A stretch of 45,123 nucleotides of DNA from Flavobacteriaceae bacterium (GTDB lineage: Bacteria > Bacteroidota > Bacteroidia > Flavobacteriales > Flavobacteriaceae), in the NCBI GenBank assembly GCA_024763365.1, contig JANTFO010000007.1:1-45123 (forward strand), given 5' to 3'. Within the stretch, counting starts at the first letter, position 1; each line of letters starts with the position of its first letter. Below are positions 25,113 to 33,189 of the stretch, piece by piece. A program made the position numbers and the translations under genes. Under the pieces are notes generated by a model, which saw only the letters and a list, made by a program, of their open reading frames with translations, had not been told where the DNA came from and made no database searches.

Positions 25113-25568
25113 AGAAACAAGAAATGGGACAGAAAAAATGTATAAACACAGGAAATGAAAAGACATAATTTTAAGAAACTAAATATATGGAAGGAGGGGC
25201 TGAATATTGTTTCAGAAACTTATAAGATGACTAAAACATTTCCTAAACAAGAATTGTATGGTCTTGCAAATCAAATGAATAGATGTGCTGTATCTATTCC
25301 TTCTAATATTGCAGAAGGAACCAGTAAAAGTACAGATAAGCATCTGAATAAATATATTGAAGATGCTTTAGGTTCTGCTTATGAATGGGAAACACAGTTA
25401 ATAGTTGCTTATAATGAAAAGTATATTGATATTGATGCATTTGATAAATACGAAAAACAAATTTTAGCATTACAAAAAATGATATCTGGATTCCAAAACG
25501 GATTGGATTTATAATTTTAATAAGAATAGTAGATATATGATATAATTCAAGTCTTTTTTCTTGTTTCT
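25113..25568. mobile_element. IVP/S23-type cassette bounded by an imperfect inverted repeat
   Basis: AGAAACAAGAAATGGGAC at 25113-25130 is matched on the other strand at 25551-25568 by AGAAACAAGAAAAAAGAC, 15 of 18 bases alike. Between them lies one small gene of the S23/four-helix-bundle family. The block interrupts the fadA-fadE spacing. The flanks also carry an extra AAACAAGAAG copy near 25101. No target-site duplication was established. The cassette idea rests on the repeats plus the known habit of this gene family of moving as small units. Confidence 0.5.
25155..25514 (+). CDS. S23/IVP-type four-helix bundle protein
   Basis: This 119-residue protein belongs to the four-helix bundle family known from intervening sequences of 23S rRNA genes. 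The signature is present in order: FKKLNIWKEGLNIVSETYKM, QMNRCAVSIPSNIAEG near residue 45, and ALGSAYEWETQLIVAYN near 75. Such proteins form pentamers; their cellular job is unclear, with nucleic-acid binding suspected. The gene sits inside the beta-oxidation operon between thiolase and acyl-CoA dehydrogenase, flanked by an imperfect inverted repeat, and has no obvious link to fatty-acid metabolism. It is intact, so it is not a decayed remnant. Confidence 0.9.
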   Translation: MKRHNFKKLNIWKEGLNIVSETYKMTKTFPKQELYGLANQMNRCAVSIPSNIAEGTSKSTDKHLNKYIEDALGSAYEWETQLIVAYNEKYIDIDAFDKYEKQILALQKMISGFQNGLDL

Positions 25569-25600
25569 TTTTTCATGTATCTTAATAATAATCAAAAATC

Positions 25601-27394
25601 ATGGATAAAATCAAAGGAGGAGAATTCCTCATCAAAGAAGTAAAAAGTGATGAAATATTTATCACCGAAGAGCTTAACGAAGAACAACGTATGATGCGGG
25701 ATGCCGTTATTGAATTTGCAGATCGCGAAGTTTTACCCCACAGAGAACGATTTGAAAACAAAGATTATGAATTGACCCGCGAAACTATGTCTAAATTAGG
25801 TGATATGGGTATGTTGGGTATTTCTATCCCTGAAAAATATGGAGGTATGGGTATGGGCTTTGTATCAACCATGTTGGTAACCGATCATATTTCAGGAGTA
25901 ACAGGTTCACTTGCAACAGCTTATGGAGCTCACACAGGAATTGGCATTATGCCTATATACCTTTATGGTACGGAGGAACAAAAAATGAAATACCTTCCTG
26001 ATCTTACAGCCGGAAACAAATTTGGAGCCTATTGCTTAACGGAACCCGAAGCCGGTAGCGATGCCAACTCAGGAAAAGCAACAGCTGTATTAGCAGATGA
26101 TGGTAAAAGCTATATCATCAATGGACAGAAAATGTGGATTTCCAATGCTGGTTTTGCAGAAATATTTATTGTTTTTGCCCGTATTGAGGATGATAAAAAT
26201 ATCACGGCATTCGTCTTGGAATATGATAAAGATAATCCAAATGGTGTTTCCCTTGGTGAGGAAGAACACAAACTCGGAATCAAAGCATCCTCTACGCGTC
26301 AGGTATTTTTTAGTGATACAAAAATTCCTGTTGAAAACATGCTCTCCGAGCGCGGAAAAGGATTTAAAATAGCTTTAAATGCTTTGAACGTCGGTCGTAT
26401 CAAATTGGCCGGAGGCTGTAATGATGCGCAAAGGCGTACTATAAACAGGTCAGTTGAATATGCTAATGAACGCGTACAGTTTAAAGTGCCGATTGCCAAA
26501 TTTGGAGCTATCCAAAAGAAATTAGCAGAAATGAGCATAAAATCATTCGTAAGTGATGCAGGTATTTACAGGGCTGCCAAAGATATTGAAAACAAGATAG
26601 AAGAATTAGAAGCCGGAGGTATGGATTTAGTGGAAGCCAAATTAAAAGCTTATGAAGAATTTGCTATTGAAGCTGCTATTTTAAAAGTGTACGTGTCAGA
26701 AGCTGTACAAGAGGTAACCGATGAAGGTATACAAATTTTTGGTGGAATGGGATTCTCTGAAGATACACCCATGGAAGCTGCCTGGCGTGATGCACGTATT
26801 ACCAGAATTTATGAGGGAACCAATGAGATCAACCGTTTGTTAACAGTTTCAATGTTGTTAAAAAAAGCTATGAAAGGACAATTAGACCTGCTCGGTCCTG
26901 CTACCGAGGTCGGAAAAAGTTTAATGGCTATTCCTTCTTTTGAAACACCGGATTTTTCTCAATTATTTGCTGAGGAGAAAATGATTATTGCCAATTTGAA
27001 AAAGGCTTTCTTGATGGTTGCCGGAAAAGCTGTCCAAACCTTTGCCATGGACTTGGAAAAACACCAACAGTTGATATTGGCTGCTGCAGAGATTATGATA
27101 GAGATTTACATGGCTGAAAGCGCCATATTGAAAGCTGAAAAATTAGCTTTCAAAGAAAGTGAAGAAAAAATGGCTGGCCAAATAGCTATGGCAAAAATTA
27201 ACCTTTTTGATGCCGTCGAAAAAGTAGCTAAAACAGCCAAAGAAGCCATTCTATATTTTGCCGAAGGTGATGAACAACGTATGATGTTAATGGGATTAAA
27301 ACGTTTTACCAAATACACCAATATCCCTAATATTATCAAGCTGAAACAAGAAGTGGCTGCTCAAATTATTGAGGCCAATAAATATTGTTTCTAA
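25601..27394 (+). CDS. Acyl-CoA dehydrogenase, long form (VLCAD/ACAD9-like)
   Basis: This 597-residue protein carries the standard acyl-CoA dehydrogenase body from about residue 25 (ELNEEQRMMRDAVIEFADREV) through YCLTEPEAGSDANSG and GIQIFGGMGFSEDTPMEAAWRD. The catalytic Glu is expected in IYEGTNEINRL. About 160 further helical residues follow, as in the very-long-chain enzymes that bind membranes. It completes the marR-fadN-fadA operon, providing the first oxidation step, so it is the operon's FadE. It follows the S23-type cassette after 86 bp. A strong hairpin follows its stop. Confidence 0.93.
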   Translation: MDKIKGGEFLIKEVKSDEIFITEELNEEQRMMRDAVIEFADREVLPHRERFENKDYELTRETMSKLGDMGMLGISIPEKYGGMGMGFVSTMLVTDHISGVTGSLATAYGAHTGIGIMPIYLYGTEEQKMKYLPDLTAGNKFGAYCLTEPEAGSDANSGKATAVLADDGKSYIINGQKMWISNAGFAEIFIVFARIEDDKNITAFVLEYDKDNPNGVSLGEEEHKLGIKASSTRQVFFSDTKIPVENMLSERGKGFKIALNALNVGRIKLAGGCNDAQRRTINRSVEYANERVQFKVPIAKFGAIQKKLAEMSIKSFVSDAGIYRAAKDIENKIEELEAGGMDLVEAKLKAYEEFAIEAAILKVYVSEAVQEVTDEGIQIFGGMGFSEDTPMEAAWRDARITRIYEGTNEINRLLTVSMLLKKAMKGQLDLLGPATEVGKSLMAIPSFETPDFSQLFAEEKMIIANLKKAFLMVAGKAVQTFAMDLEKHQQLILAAAEIMIEIYMAESAILKAEKLAFKESEEKMAGQIAMAKINLFDAVEKVAKTAKEAILYFAEGDEQRMMLMGLKRFTKYTNIPNIIKLKQEVAAQIIEANKYCF

Positions 27395-27418
27395 AAAGGT
27401 TCATATTTATTAATTCCT

Positions 27419-27459
27419 AAAACCCTAAAATTTGGTAATTTTACCTGTTTTAGGGTTTT
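27419..27459 (+). terminator. Perfect 12-bp hairpin after the fad operon, touching the next start codon
   Basis: AAAACCCTAAAA (27419-27430) pairs perfectly with TTTTAGGGTTTT (27448-27459). The 17-base loop contains its own GGTAA/TTACC stem. It probably terminates the fad operon. The stem ends only 3 bp before the ATG at 27463, so it could also occlude or shape translation start of the acetyltransferase-like gene. Confidence 0.65.
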
Positions 27460-27462
27460 ATT

Positions 27463-28089
27463 ATGAAAAAATTTAATACAGAGAATTGGAATAGAAAGTC
27501 ACAGTACGAATTCTTCAAAGATTATGAGGACCCATTTTTTAACATCAGTTTTAATTTGGACATAACACAAATTAAGAAAACTTGTAAAGAAAAAGGACAT
27601 TCTGTTTTGCTGGCATTGTACTATTTTAGTCTGAAAGTAGCTCATGAAATTCCTGAATTTAGATTAAGACATTACCAAAATGAACTTGTGGAGGTGGAAA
27701 ACATGGTCATGGGATCAACGATACTAAATGATGATAAGAGTTTTTCTTATATTTATTTTCCTATGGAGGATAGCTGGGAATCATTTGAATTTAAAAGTAA
27801 AGATATTTTAAAATCTCACCATACAAATCCCGAATTTGTAGATAAGGAATATGATATGGCAGTGATTCACGGGAGTGTATTGCCCTGGATAGAGTTTACT
27901 TCAATAAAACATGCGCGTAGAGGAGATGAAAAACACAAAGGAATTCCTAAATTTGTATACGGAAAAATATTTGAGCAAGGTCAAAAAAATTATATCCCAA
28001 TGTCTGTCGAAGTACATCATGCCCTTATGGACGGCTGGCATGTAGCCCAATTTATAGAAAAATTACAAAATTATATAGACAGTATTTAG
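27463..28089 (+). CDS. Chloramphenicol acetyltransferase-like protein
   Basis: This 208-residue protein has the fold signature of type-A chloramphenicol acetyltransferases. These include the opening FNTENWNRKSQYEFFKDY, FRLR near residue 67, and the catalytic motif HHALMDGWH (185-193), matching HHxxxDG where the His deprotonates the substrate hydroxyl. Length is close to the usual 210-220. The acetyl acceptor is unknown. Many Bacteroidota carry such a gene in the core genome, so resistance should not be assumed. It is followed 1 bp later by yaaA, hence the two are co-transcribed. A hairpin abuts its start codon. Confidence 0.85.
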   Translation: MKKFNTENWNRKSQYEFFKDYEDPFFNISFNLDITQIKKTCKEKGHSVLLALYYFSLKVAHEIPEFRLRHYQNELVEVENMVMGSTILNDDKSFSYIYFPMEDSWESFEFKSKDILKSHHTNPEFVDKEYDMAVIHGSVLPWIEFTSIKHARRGDEKHKGIPKFVYGKIFEQGQKNYIPMSVEVHHALMDGWHVAQFIEKLQNYIDSI

Positions 28090-28090
28090 T

Positions 28091-28840
28091 ATGAAAATCC
28101 TATTGTCACCAGCAAAATCATTAGTTTTTAATAAAACATTACCAACGACCAGAAATACGAAGCCTGTTTTTAAAAAAAAAGCTGATTATTTGAATAGTAT
28201 TCTAAAAGAAAAGTCACCGGATCAACTAAAAAGCTTGATGCATATATCTCAAAAGCTCGCTGATCTAAATTGGCAACGAAATCAAGAATGGAAACAAACA
28301 TCTGAAATCAGACAAGCTGTTTTCACTTTTGATGGTGCCGCCTATACCGGCTTAGATGCTTATTCTATTAATGAGAAAAACTACGATTATTTACAAGATA
28401 GCTTAAGAATTTTGTCCGGTCAATATGGCGTGTTGAAACCTTTTGATGAAATTAAACCTTACCGATTAGAAATGGGAGCAAAATTGGTAGTAAATGATTA
28501 TAAAAATTTATATGAATTTTGGGGGAACACAGTAACTGATTTCATCAATGATGAATTAAATAAAGCTGAGGTGCTTGTCAATTTGGCAAGTAATGAGTAT
28601 TTTAAGGTAATAAAAAATAAACTTATAAATAATAGAATCATTACTCCTATCTTTAAAGATTATAAAAATGGAAAGTATAAAGTCATCAGTTTTTTTGCCA
28701 AAAAAGCCAGAGGCTTGATGTCCAGATATGCTATAGACAATCAAATACAGGATGTGGAGCAACTCAAAAACTTTGAAATGGAAGGTTATGCTTATGATGA
28801 GAAGCTTTCTACAAAAAGTGAATGGGTATTCACTAGATAA
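28091..28840 (+). CDS. yaaA: YaaA-family peroxide stress protein
   Basis: This 249-residue protein matches the YaaA/DUF328 family from end to end: MKILLSPAKSLVF at the start, FDGAAYTGLDA near residue 78, LRILSGQYGVLKPFDEIKPYRLEMG near 110-135, NLASNEYFKV near 165 and the KKARGLMSRY region near 200. YaaA limits free iron and DNA damage during hydrogen peroxide stress in E. coli. It is cytosolic, with no signal or membrane segment. The start lies 1 bp after the stop of the acetyltransferase-like gene, which implies one transcript. Confidence 0.92.
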   Translation: MKILLSPAKSLVFNKTLPTTRNTKPVFKKKADYLNSILKEKSPDQLKSLMHISQKLADLNWQRNQEWKQTSEIRQAVFTFDGAAYTGLDAYSINEKNYDYLQDSLRILSGQYGVLKPFDEIKPYRLEMGAKLVVNDYKNLYEFWGNTVTDFINDELNKAEVLVNLASNEYFKVIKNKLINNRIITPIFKDYKNGKYKVISFFAKKARGLMSRYAIDNQIQDVEQLKNFEMEGYAYDEKLSTKSEWVFTR

Positions 28841-28877
28841 AATTTTATTTTCATGGTAAATTCTTATATAATTGGTA

Positions 28878-30563
28878 ATGAGTATTTCACTTACATGGAT
28901 TGACTACCTGACTTTAGCAGGATATTTTTTATTAGTTTTTGGCATAGCCTGGTTTGTCACAGTTCGAGAGCGTCGAAAAAAAGGGGAAAAGTATAATTCC
29001 GGGGATTATTTTTTGGGGGGGAAGAATTTAGGCTGGTTTGTAATAGGGGCTTCGTTATTTGCCTCTAATATCGGCTCCGAACATTTAGTAGGCCTATCAG
29101 GGGCAGGCGCTCGGGGAGATATGCCGGCTGCCCAATTTGAATTGTTAGCATCCTTAATTCTTATCATATTAGCTTGGGTATTTGTGCCTTTTTACATTAA
29201 AAGTGGTGTCTTTACTATGCCCGAATTTTTAGAACGACGGTATTCTAAAGGCGCGCGAACCTATTTGTCCGTAGTTTCAATTTTGGCCTATGTGCTTACT
29301 AAAATATCTATAACCATCTTTGCGGGTGCATTAGTTTTTGAAGTCTTGGGTGTTCCTTTTTGGACAGGAGCCATTGTAGTCGTATTGGCAACAGGTGTTT
29401 ATACAGTTTTGGGGGGATTGCGTGCCGTGATCTATACAGATATGTTACAGATGTTTATTTTAATCATTGGCTCTATTGCAGTGACCTATTTTGGTATTAA
29501 AGCTATAGGTGGTTGGGATGAAATGATGGATACTTTACAGGCAACCCGAAAAACTACCGCTGAAGGCATTTCTTATTTAAATTTATGGCGCCCATATACA
29601 GACTCCCAATATCCCTGGACCGGGATCCTTTTTGGGGCACCTATTCTTGGAATTTGGTATTGGTGTACCGATCAATTTATAGTGCAAAGAGTGCTTTCTG
29701 CCAGAAATATTGAACAAGCACAACGAGGTGCCTTGTTTGCCGGTTTTTTAAAACTATTACCACTATTTATTTTTATTATACCGGGGGTAATAGCATTTGC
29801 CTTACATCAACAAGGTATGTTGAGTAGTATGAATGATGCCGATAAAGCACTACCCGCTTTGATATCACAAATTTTACCAAATGGACTGAAGGGTCTTATT
29901 CTTGCGGGCTTGTTAGCTGCTTTGATGTCTAGTTTGTCCTCTGTTTTCAATTCAAGTTCTACCTTATTTACCATTGATTTTTACCAAAGATTGAAACCTA
30001 ATACAAGTCAGAAGCAGCTTATTTTTGTTGGACAAATAGCCACAGTTGTACTAGTAATTTTAAGCTTGATTTGGATTCCTTTCATGAGGTCTATGATGGA
30101 AGATGGTGGGGTTTATAAATATCTGCAAAGTATTCAGGCCTATATTTCACCACCTATTGCTGCCGTTTTTCTATTAGGTCTATTTGTCAAAAGATTGAAT
30201 GGAAGGGGGGCTTTGTTGGCATTATGGACAGGATTCGGATTGGGATTACTGAGATTGATAGGAGAATATCTTAATAATGAAAACATAATTGACTTTTCCT
30301 CCATAAGTTTTTTTAGGAGTTTCGTAGAGATGAATTTTTTACATTTCGCCTTAGTTTTATTTATAATTAGTTCAGTATTACTTTATACAGGTAGTTTGAT
30401 GGCAAAACCTTTGAGTATGGAAAGACTCAAAAATCTCGTTTATGAAAGAGAAGAACATACTGTAAAATGGTGGTTGAAGTTTGAATTTTGGCTTACTATT
30501 GCTTTAATAATAGCAGTATTATTTATATGGGGTATGTTTAGTACACTGGGATTAGCCGCCTGA
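28878..30563 (+). CDS. Sodium/solute symporter (SSS family)
   Basis: This polytopic membrane protein of about 561 residues is of the SSS/SGLT family. Motifs include GDYFLGGKNLGWFVIGASLFASNIGSEHLVGLSG near residue 42-76, PEFLERRYS near 117, VYTVLGGLRAVIYTDMLQ near 172 and the conserved ALMSSLSSVFNSSSTLF region near 355, which houses sodium-binding hydroxyls. Thirteen or fourteen membrane segments are visible. It probably takes up a sugar or related small solute with sodium; the substrate is unknown. A TTG two codons upstream (28872) is in frame, but the ATG at 28878 is preferred. A bidirectional terminator follows. Confidence 0.9.
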   Translation: MSISLTWIDYLTLAGYFLLVFGIAWFVTVRERRKKGEKYNSGDYFLGGKNLGWFVIGASLFASNIGSEHLVGLSGAGARGDMPAAQFELLASLILIILAWVFVPFYIKSGVFTMPEFLERRYSKGARTYLSVVSILAYVLTKISITIFAGALVFEVLGVPFWTGAIVVVLATGVYTVLGGLRAVIYTDMLQMFILIIGSIAVTYFGIKAIGGWDEMMDTLQATRKTTAEGISYLNLWRPYTDSQYPWTGILFGAPILGIWYWCTDQFIVQRVLSARNIEQAQRGALFAGFLKLLPLFIFIIPGVIAFALHQQGMLSSMNDADKALPALISQILPNGLKGLILAGLLAALMSSLSSVFNSSSTLFTIDFYQRLKPNTSQKQLIFVGQIATVVLVILSLIWIPFMRSMMEDGGVYKYLQSIQAYISPPIAAVFLLGLFVKRLNGRGALLALWTGFGLGLLRLIGEYLNNENIIDFSSISFFRSFVEMNFLHFALVLFIISSVLLYTGSLMAKPLSMERLKNLVYEREEHTVKWWLKFEFWLTIALIIAVLFIWGMFSTLGLAA

Positions 30564-30571
30564 AAATAAAA

Positions 30572-30598
30572 AACCACCCGAAAAGAATCCGAGTGGTT
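30572..30598. terminator. Bidirectional terminator between symporter and DUF2853 genes
   Basis: AACCACCCG pairs with CGAGTGGTT with one C-A mismatch and a 9-base loop. A-rich sequence precedes it (30561-30573) and a run of T follows (30599-30606), so it can end both the plus-strand symporter transcript and the minus-strand DUF2853 transcript. Confidence 0.75.
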
Positions 30599-30619
30599 AA
30601 TTTTTTAATTAAGAAGCGC

Positions 30620-30955
30620 TTAGTACTTGCTTTCAGCACCTAATTCTTTCACTAACAAATAGTAGAACATAGCTCTGTATTTGTTTCGGTTTGATTTTCC
30701 TAATTTTTCACAAACGGCTTCTAATGCAGCGTCTAATTTAGGACCGTCTGCCATGCCTAATTTTTTCATCAAGAAATTTTTCTTAACGGTTTCCATTTCA
30801 CTTGCTTGAGAACAAGAAACTTTTTCAGCATCTGTTTTGTAGATAGAAGGGCCTAAGCCTTTGGTTACTTTTTCAAATAACCCGGCATCAAACTTAATAC
30901 CTAATTTTTTAAATTCAGCAGAATACTGCTCCATTTTTTCATCGAATTTACTCAT
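30620..30955 (-). CDS. DUF2853 family protein
   Basis: This 111-residue, helical cytosolic protein fits the DUF2853 family: MSKFDEKMEQYSAEFKKLGIKFD at the start, a central KVTKGLGPSIYKTDAEKVSCSQASEMETVKKNFL, and KSNRNKYRAMFYYLLVKEL at the end. No enzymatic motif is visible and the function is unknown. The gene stands alone on the minus strand with a TATATTTG promoter element 39 bp upstream and a terminator right after it. It is convergent with the symporter and divergent from dnaK. Confidence 0.85.
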   Translation of the reverse strand: MSKFDEKMEQYSAEFKKLGIKFDAGLFEKVTKGLGPSIYKTDAEKVSCSQASEMETVKKNFLMKKLGMADGPKLDAALEAVCEKLGKSNRNKYRAMFYYLLVKELGAESKY

Positions 30956-30994
30956 GAGATTTCTTTTTTTTGAGTTAAAAATTTATTTAAAAGC

Positions 30995-31002
30995 CAAATA
31001 TA
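30995..31002 (-). promoter_or_regulatory. Bacteroidota -7 element for the DUF2853 gene
   Basis: The minus strand reads TATATTTG, a full TAnnTTTG match. A TTG on the same strand at 31026-31028 is 23 bp upstream and may be the -33 element. Confidence 0.5.
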
Positions 31003-31104
31003 GTAAAAATAGATGTCATTTATATCAATAATAATACTACTTATCAACCAGAAGTGGTTCAATGTTGTTTAAAACTAAATCTAAGCTGTCATGTTTCTGC
31101 CACT

Positions 31105-31123
31105 ATGTCATTTGAAATTACAT
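31105..31123. promoter_or_regulatory. Palindrome upstream of dnaK
   Basis: ATGTCATTTGAAATTACAT reads the same on both strands at 16 of 18 paired positions (arms ATGTnATTT and AAATnACAT). It is flanked by TGCC (31098) and GGCA (31124), which can extend it as a stem. It is not the HrcA box (TTAGCACTC-N9-GAGTGCTAA), which is absent. It may bind a regulator of dnaK. Confidence 0.4.
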
Positions 31124-31186
31124 GGCATAATCATTGAAAAAAAGATCGTGTAAATCATTTGAAAAAACTTATAAATAATAATTAAT

Positions 31187-33094
31187 ATGAGCAAAATAAT
31201 TGGAATCGATTTAGGAACAACCAACTCTTGCGTTGCAGTAATGGAAGGTAATGAGCCAGTTGTAATTCCTAACTCTGAAGGAAAAAGAACTACGCCCTCT
31301 ATTGTGGCCTTTGTTGAAGGTGGAGAGCGTAAAATTGGGGATGCTGCCAAGCGTCAGGCAGTGACCAATCCAAAAAATACAATATATTCCATCAAGAGAT
31401 TTATGGGTAATAAATACTCTGAATCTAAGATGGAAGCTGAACGTGTGCCATTTGATGTAGTTAAGGGAGACAATGATACTCCACGAGTAGATATTGATGG
31501 TAGAATGTATACACCACAAGAAATTTCAGCAATGGTGTTACAAAAAATGAAAAAAACGGCGGAAGAATACTTAGGCCAAACAGTTTCAGAAGCGGTTATT
31601 ACCGTACCCGCTTATTTTAATGACTCACAGCGTCAGGCTACCAAAGAAGCCGGTGAGATTGCCGGATTAAAAGTAGCCCGTATCATCAACGAGCCTACCG
31701 CTGCAGCTTTGGCTTATGGTTTAGATAAAAAATCTACCGACCAAAAAATAGCCGTTTATGATTTAGGTGGAGGTACATTTGATATTTCTGTGTTGGAATT
31801 AGGCGATGGTGTTTTTGAAGTATTGTCTACTAATGGTGACACACACTTAGGTGGTGATGACTTTGACCAGGTGATCATTGATTGGCTGGCTGAAGAATTT
31901 AAATCAGAGGAAAATATGGATCTACGTAAAGACCCTATGGCTTTACAAAGATTAAAAGAAGCGGCCGAAAAAGCAAAAATAGAATTGTCATCCAGCACAC
32001 AAACGGAAATCAATCTACCTTATATTACAGCTACTGCCAGCGGACCAAAACACTTAGTCCGTAAATTGACACGTGCTAAATTTGAACAAATGGCCGACAG
32101 CTTATTTAAGCGTTCTATGGAACCTGTTAAAGCCGCTTTAAAAGATGCCGGTCTATCAACAGGTGATATTGATGAAGTGATCTTGGTTGGGGGTTCTACA
32201 CGTATCCCAAAAGTTCAGGAGGAAGTTGAGAAGTTCTTTGGAAAAAAACCACATAAAGGGGTTAATCCGGACGAAGTAGTTGCCATTGGTGCTGCTATTC
32301 AGGGTGGTGTTTTGACCGGTGATGTAAAAGATGTATTGTTATTAGATGTTACGCCGCTTTCTCTCGGTATTGAAACTATGGGTAATGTATTTACCAAATT
32401 GATCGAAGCCAATACTACGATTCCAACTAAGAAATCACAGGTTTTCTCAACAGCTGTTGACAACCAACCTTCGGTTGAGATCCATGTGTTACAAGGGGAG
32501 CGTGCCATGGCAAAAGACAATAAGACGATAGGGCGTTTCCATCTAGATGGTATTCCACCTGCACCGAGAGGCGTACCTCAAATTGAAGTAACCTTTGACA
32601 TTGATGCCAACGGAATCATCCATGTGACAGCTTTGGATAAACAAACCAATAAGTCGCAAGATATTCGTATCGAAGCTTCTTCCGGATTGTCCGAAGATGA
32701 GATCAAAAAAATGAAAGCCGATGCCGAAGCCAATGCTGAAGCAGACAAAAAAGCCAAAGAAGAAGCCGAAAAAGTGAATATGGCAGACGGTATGATTTTC
32801 CAAACCGAAAAACAATTGAAAGATAACGGAGATAAATTATCTGATGGGGTTAAAAAACCTATCGAAGATGCTTTAACCGAATTGAAAGCTGCCCACCAGG
32901 CCAAAGATCTAGCGGCTATTGATGCTGCCATGGAAAAAATCAATAAAGCCTGGGAAGCTGCTGCACCCGAAATGCAAAAAGCAGCTCAGGAAGCACAAGC
33001 CGGAGGTGGCACACAAAGTGACACACAAGATGCTAAAGGTGGCGAAGGTGATAATGTAGAAGATGTGGACTTTGAAGAAGTGAAAGAAGATTAA
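31187..33094 (+). CDS. dnaK: Chaperone protein DnaK (Hsp70)
   Basis: This 635-residue Hsp70 is intact. The ATPase domain starts [17 protein letters not shown] and includes [39 protein letters not shown] and [19 protein letters not shown]. The linker [15 protein letters not shown] joins the substrate-binding domain, and the lid is a long Ala/Lys/Glu-rich helical region. The tail ends in GG-rich sequence and [10 protein letters not shown]. It folds and refolds cytosolic proteins with DnaJ and GrpE, neither of which is adjacent. The gene is monocistronic, with a strong terminator. No HrcA box is present upstream; a palindrome at 31105 and direct repeats at 31130/31154 are the only candidate control elements. 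Confidence 0.98.
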   Translation: MSKIIGIDLGTTNSCVAVMEGNEPVVIPNSEGKRTTPSIVAFVEGGERKIGDAAKRQAVTNPKNTIYSIKRFMGNKYSESKMEAERVPFDVVKGDNDTPRVDIDGRMYTPQEISAMVLQKMKKTAEEYLGQTVSEAVITVPAYFNDSQRQATKEAGEIAGLKVARIINEPTAAALAYGLDKKSTDQKIAVYDLGGGTFDISVLELGDGVFEVLSTNGDTHLGGDDFDQVIIDWLAEEFKSEENMDLRKDPMALQRLKEAAEKAKIELSSSTQTEINLPYITATASGPKHLVRKLTRAKFEQMADSLFKRSMEPVKAALKDAGLSTGDIDEVILVGGSTRIPKVQEEVEKFFGKKPHKGVNPDEVVAIGAAIQGGVLTGDVKDVLLLDVTPLSLGIETMGNVFTKLIEANTTIPTKKSQVFSTAVDNQPSVEIHVLQGERAMAKDNKTIGRFHLDGIPPAPRGVPQIEVTFDIDANGIIHVTALDKQTNKSQDIRIEASSGLSEDEIKKMKADAEANAEADKKAKEEAEKVNMADGMIFQTEKQLKDNGDKLSDGVKKPIEDALTELKAAHQAKDLAAIDAAMEKINKAWEAAAPEMQKAAQEAQAGGGTQSDTQDAKGGEGDNVEDVDFEEVKED

Positions 33095-33118
33095 TTTTTC
33101 CTAATAATTAAGTTTAGT

Positions 33119-33148
33119 AAACCCTTCCTAGTTTTTTAGGAAGGGTTT
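33119..33148 (+). terminator. dnaK rho-independent terminator
   Basis: AAACCCTTCCTA pairs perfectly with TAGGAAGGGTTT around a 6-base T-rich loop and is followed by a T tract. It is a textbook intrinsic terminator located 24 bp after the dnaK stop. Confidence 0.9.
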
Positions 33149-33189
33149 TTTATGTTTTTTTCCCGACCTTTGTCCAAAACAGTAAAGAT

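Noticed and set aside
27463-28089. Antibiotic-resistance chloramphenicol acetyltransferase
   Set aside because: The HHxxxDG motif supports the fold, but the gene sits in a core-like context next to yaaA with no mobile-element signs, so resistance is not claimed.
31123-31137. Sigma-54 -24/-12 promoter for dnaK as a firm call
   Set aside because: The spacing is right, but the essential -12 GC dinucleotide is GA here, so it is only mentioned within a finding.
32543-32943. Two long minus-strand open frames opposite the dnaK 3' part
   Set aside because: They are mirror frames of the Lys/Ala/Glu-rich lid of DnaK, a composition that commonly leaves the antisense strand open. No independent promoter or motif was seen.
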